Notes under the pieces: model-generated | Seen by the model: only the letters and a program-made list of their open reading frames with translations | Told to the model about the DNA's origin: nothing | The model's database searches: none | Shown: one piece after another, positions 38,584 through 40,628 of the stretch | Numbering within the stretch: the first letter of the stretch is position 1 | Layout: the number at the start of each line of letters is the position of its first letter | From: Sphingomonadales bacterium Ga0077557 | GTDB lineage: Bacteria > Pseudomonadota > Alphaproteobacteria > Sphingomonadales > Sphingomonadaceae | DNA length: 40,628 nucleotides | NCBI GenBank assembly: GCA_001464615.1 | Contig: LNFI01000017.1 | Coordinates: 1 to 40,628 of the forward strand | Direction: 5' to 3' | Position numbers and translations under genes: made by a program

Positions 38584-40283
38584 GGCGTGATCGCCTTGAC
38601 CAGATCAGCAACCTCCTCCTGGGTAAAGCTCAAATCGCGGACCTCCACATGACCTGCCTCGCATGCCGGCTTCAACCAACGGCGCAGCTCATCGATGCTC
38701 TCTGCCGTCTCACCGGCTTTTCTTGCCTCGGAATAGTGTGTGCGCTCGAGATTACCGATCAGCACGACGACCTTCGGTTGCCGTTCGGGCGTGCTTGTTC
38801 GGATCACCGTGCTTATAAGCCATTGAAGGCGCGCGATCGTGCCAAACTTCAGCGTACGCGTTGCCTGAATGACCTCGTAGAATCGCTTGCCCTGGCTCCC
38901 ATCAGTGTAGGCGTAGCACCTATAGGGGTAGGTGGCGTCGAAAAGCTCCGCCTGGCCGGTATCAAGGTGCGCACCTTGCGCGGAGACCCCACCATGGTTG
39001 CGAAGCTCAGGCGCCAGCCGGCTGACAAGGGTCGCGTCGACCCCATCCTTGATCTTGGTGAGATCGTGTAGGCTCGGAAAACGGTCGGCCAATGGCAGAT
39101 TATAGACCCTGGCGTCACGCGCTATTGTTTCGGCGGGCGTGCTTACCGGCAGAAGGGGGACTTCGCGAACGATCGCGGTTCGCCGTGGGCCGAGTGTTCC
39201 GGCGAGTTCGATAAGCTTGAACGATTGACGGTCATTCGTCCGAGGATGGCCGCCGATGGTGCCACCGGACACAACGCATAGTGGGTTAAACCGGTCTGCG
39301 CGGTCGACGGGGATTAGGGCCCCATCGATACCGACATGGTTCGTGTGCTTATGACCATGAAGGACGATGTCGAATGCGTTTTCGGTTAGCACCTGCTTGA
39401 ATTTCGCCGCGTCGATTACCGCCTCGAACGACTTGATCTCGAGCTGCTGCTGCCAAAGATGTCCGATATGGTGGTGCAGGACGGCGATTTTGGTTAGCTT
39501 GTCGAATTTGTCGGGCAGCGCGGCGCGCAGGGCCTTCATGTGATCAGCGAATTCCTGAAGCTGACCATCCGTTAACATGCCAGCGTCGACGACGAGCGTG
39601 TCGAGATAGCGATCGCGAACGGCAATCAAGGTTGGCTTGGTGCTGCCATCCGCGATGTCGATAAGCGACTTGAGCTTGCCCTCGATCATAGTGTCGGCAG
39701 ATAAAGGCATGCCGCAGCCATGCGCCGAATTGAATCCGTAGATTAGTACATCCCGCGTCAGATCGAGAAGGTAGGGTAGGCTCTTTTCCAGCTTGAGCTC
39801 ACCAGCGTTGGGGCGGGACAAGATCCCGCCCCATCCGCTCGGATCCGGCGGCGTGGTAGGGGTATGCGTGGTAGGATCGAAGCCCGGCACGTGGGCGTGC
39901 GGGAACGCCCGTCCGAACACCTCCCAGAAATTCCTGAACTGGATTGCGGGGTCATCGTTCGGGCGCGCACGCCGAGTTACGTCATGATTGCCCGGCACGA
40001 CCAGAATGCGGTCGGGGGGCGGTAGCAACCCGTCATTCGACAGTCGGATCAGCCAATCCCGGACTTGCTCGAGCCCTGCCCGATCGCCCTTGATCGTGAT
40101 GTCGCCACTTACCACCACGAAGTCCGGCATGCGAGTCAGGGAAGATATATAATTTCGAAGGACATCCAACGGTTTGTCGGTCGCTGCGCCGGCGATCGCG
40201 ACCTTGCCGTCGACATCGGTATAGGTGCTGGCACCAGCATGGACATCGCTCAGATGCAAAATGATAACGTCGGACATGCTCAT
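38580..40283 (-). CDS. Calcineurin-like metallophosphoesterase with long C-terminal extension
   Basis: A 567-residue cytosolic protein. Residues 7-345 form a complete metallophosphoesterase: D13-x-H15 (LSDVHAG), G60-D61 (VSGDITIKGD), G98-N99-H100-D101 (PGNHD), H270-H272 (VLHHHIGHLW) and G310-H311-x-H313 (LHGHKH). The metal-site motifs are intact. Residues about 375-567 are a separate region I do not recognise, with a strand-rich core (KVVVLIGNLERTHY) and acidic end. It overlaps the RelA/SpoT gene and is transcribed before it. Likely roles: degrading the partner's nucleotide product (antitoxin-like), or reversing tRNA modification. ATG 40283 lacks a clear ribosome-binding site; ATG 40277 is an alternative. 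Confidence 0.87.
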   Translation of the reverse strand: MSMSDVIILHLSDVHAGASTYTDVDGKVAIAGAATDKPLDVLRNYISSLTRMPDFVVVSGDITIKGDRAGLEQVRDWLIRLSNDGLLPPPDRILVVPGNHDVTRRARPNDDPAIQFRNFWEVFGRAFPHAHVPGFDPTTHTPTTPPDPSGWGGILSRPNAGELKLEKSLPYLLDLTRDVLIYGFNSAHGCGMPLSADTMIEGKLKSLIDIADGSTKPTLIAVRDRYLDTLVVDAGMLTDGQLQEFADHMKALRAALPDKFDKLTKIAVLHHHIGHLWQQQLEIKSFEAVIDAAKFKQVLTENAFDIVLHGHKHTNHVGIDGALIPVDRADRFNPLCVVSGGTIGGHPRTNDRQSFKLIELAGTLGPRRTAIVREVPLLPVSTPAETIARDARVYNLPLADRFPSLHDLTKIKDGVDATLVSRLAPELRNHGGVSAQGAHLDTGQAELFDATYPYRCYAYTDGSQGKRFYEVIQATRTLKFGTIARLQWLISTVIRTSTPERQPKVVVLIGNLERTHYSEARKAGETAESIDELRRWLKPACEAGHVEVRDLSFTQEEVADLVKAITP

Positions 40284-40588
40284 GTCATATCAGCAACGAA
40301 TTGCGCGTGAATGCCATTTCGCATCACCGCGACCGCATCGCGTGCGAGGATCATGTACTAAGTCGATGAATGAGGCGCGCTGCGTTGTTGTCGCGGATAG
40401 TCTGCCGAAGCCTGGCGATGGATGCCGCGGCGCAGCCCTGGCTCGGCCGAAAGAGTATCCAACGAAGCGTCCGGTGGTAGTCAATTTGCCAGCGTACATT
40501 CCCAAGGCCGCGCACCATTCTACCTGACGACTGAGCTGCACCCGGTTTCGTGGACACCAAGATAAGGTGTTTTTGGAACCGGAGGGTG
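40284..40588. other. Intergenic region with phosphoesterase promoter side and IS left end
   Basis: There is no supported gene. Open frames on both strands lack start signals or recognisable domains. It should hold the promoter of the minus-strand phosphoesterase operon, but no -35/-10 pair is convincing. From about 40532 the sequence is the IS3-type left end. Confidence 0.4.
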
Positions 40589-40628
40589 ATGATGCAACGA
40601 CGGAAGTTCAGCCGGGAGTTCAAGCTCG
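40532..40628 (+). mobile_element. IS3-family insertion sequence, left end (truncated by window)
   Basis: A terminal-repeat-like start TGAGCTGCACCCGGTTTCGT at 40532 is followed by a short leader and then an OrfA start. The right end is beyond the window, so target duplication cannot be checked. Confidence 0.65.
40589..40628 (+). CDS. IS3-family transposase OrfA, N-terminus only
   Basis: GGAGG at 40581-40585 precedes ATG 40589 (or 40592). The translation MMQRRKFSREFKL is the characteristic opening of IS3-family OrfA helix-turn-helix proteins (RRKFSxEFKxEAV). The gene runs off the window; OrfB would follow by frameshift. Confidence 0.8.
   Translation, partial: MMQRRKFSREFKL

Larger units (their letters stand above)
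37620..40628. mobile_element. Left end of a putative tRNA-fMet integrative island (truncated by window)
   Basis: The boundary is the isolated tRNA-fMet 3' end. Evidence for the island: native-looking terminator on the left, integrase arm-like ATACCCCC repeats just inside, lower GC and AT-rich intergenic text, a two-gene conflict-type operon and an IS3-family end. No integrase is visible; it would be expected near the other end, next to the reconstituted tRNA. The far end lies outside the window. Confidence 0.55.

Noticed and set aside
40290..40623. Minus-strand frames between the phosphoesterase and the right edge
   Set aside because: They are antisense to the IS3 OrfA start and have no recognisable features.

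Overview
The window looks like a high-GC alphaproteobacterial chromosome, most likely Sphingomonadales (Sphingomonadaceae-like). The basis is: large TonB-dependent receptors with DIIVTA/DIVVKA-type TonB boxes, a TPR-sulfotransferase beside a receptor, a yajC-secD-secF-Mth938 cluster, bamD-recN-ligA in a row, DUF3297 and TraB/GumN proteins, and GC-rich codon use. Species-level placement is not possible from reading alone.

Layout. 0.1-6.4 kb (minus): a GT39-type membrane glycosyltransferase, a TonB-dependent receptor and a TPR-sulfotransferase. 6.5 kb: tRNA-Pro(GGG). 6.6-9.4 kb: a three-gene operon (secreted YdhR-like protein, zinc alcohol dehydrogenase, hotdog thioesterase) divergent from a LysR regulator, with a palindrome between them. 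9.5-14.1 kb: yajC-secD-secF-Mth938-like gene, then a DUF3089 hydrolase. 14.1-16.1 kb (minus): mannose-6-phosphate isomerase and a GT4 glycosyltransferase. 16.3-21.6 kb: bamD, recN, an AT-rich gene of unknown function overlapped on both sides, and ligA. 21.8-24.6 kb: a second TonB-dependent receptor followed by two terminators. 24.7-27.4 kb: an HD-domain protein divergent from a LytS/LytR-type sensor kinase and response regulator. 27.4-30.8 kb: a small inverted-repeat element, a TraB/GumN protein, a PEP-mutase-family enzyme, DUF3297, a Gly/Tyr-rich exported protein and an EVE-domain protein. 31.0-33.2 kb: a trypsin-like protease fused to a DRGH-type non-specific nuclease. 33.3-37.4 kb (minus): two acyl-CoA dehydrogenases and a PLP-dependent decarboxylase.

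At 37.6 kb the character changes. A perfect terminator is followed by the isolated 3' end of an initiator tRNA-fMet on the minus strand, then ATACCCCC repeats typical of integrase arm sites, then sequence of lower GC. I read this as one end of an integrative island running past the right edge. Its visible cargo is a two-gene, translationally coupled operon: a calcineurin-like metallophosphoesterase with a long uncharacterised C-terminal region, and a small RelA/SpoT-fold nucleotidyltransferase with its catalytic residues intact. The window ends in the left end of an IS3-family element. The phosphoesterase/RelA-SpoT pair is the best candidate for an undescribed system (toxin-antitoxin or anti-phage signalling). 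The protease-nuclease fusion is the second.
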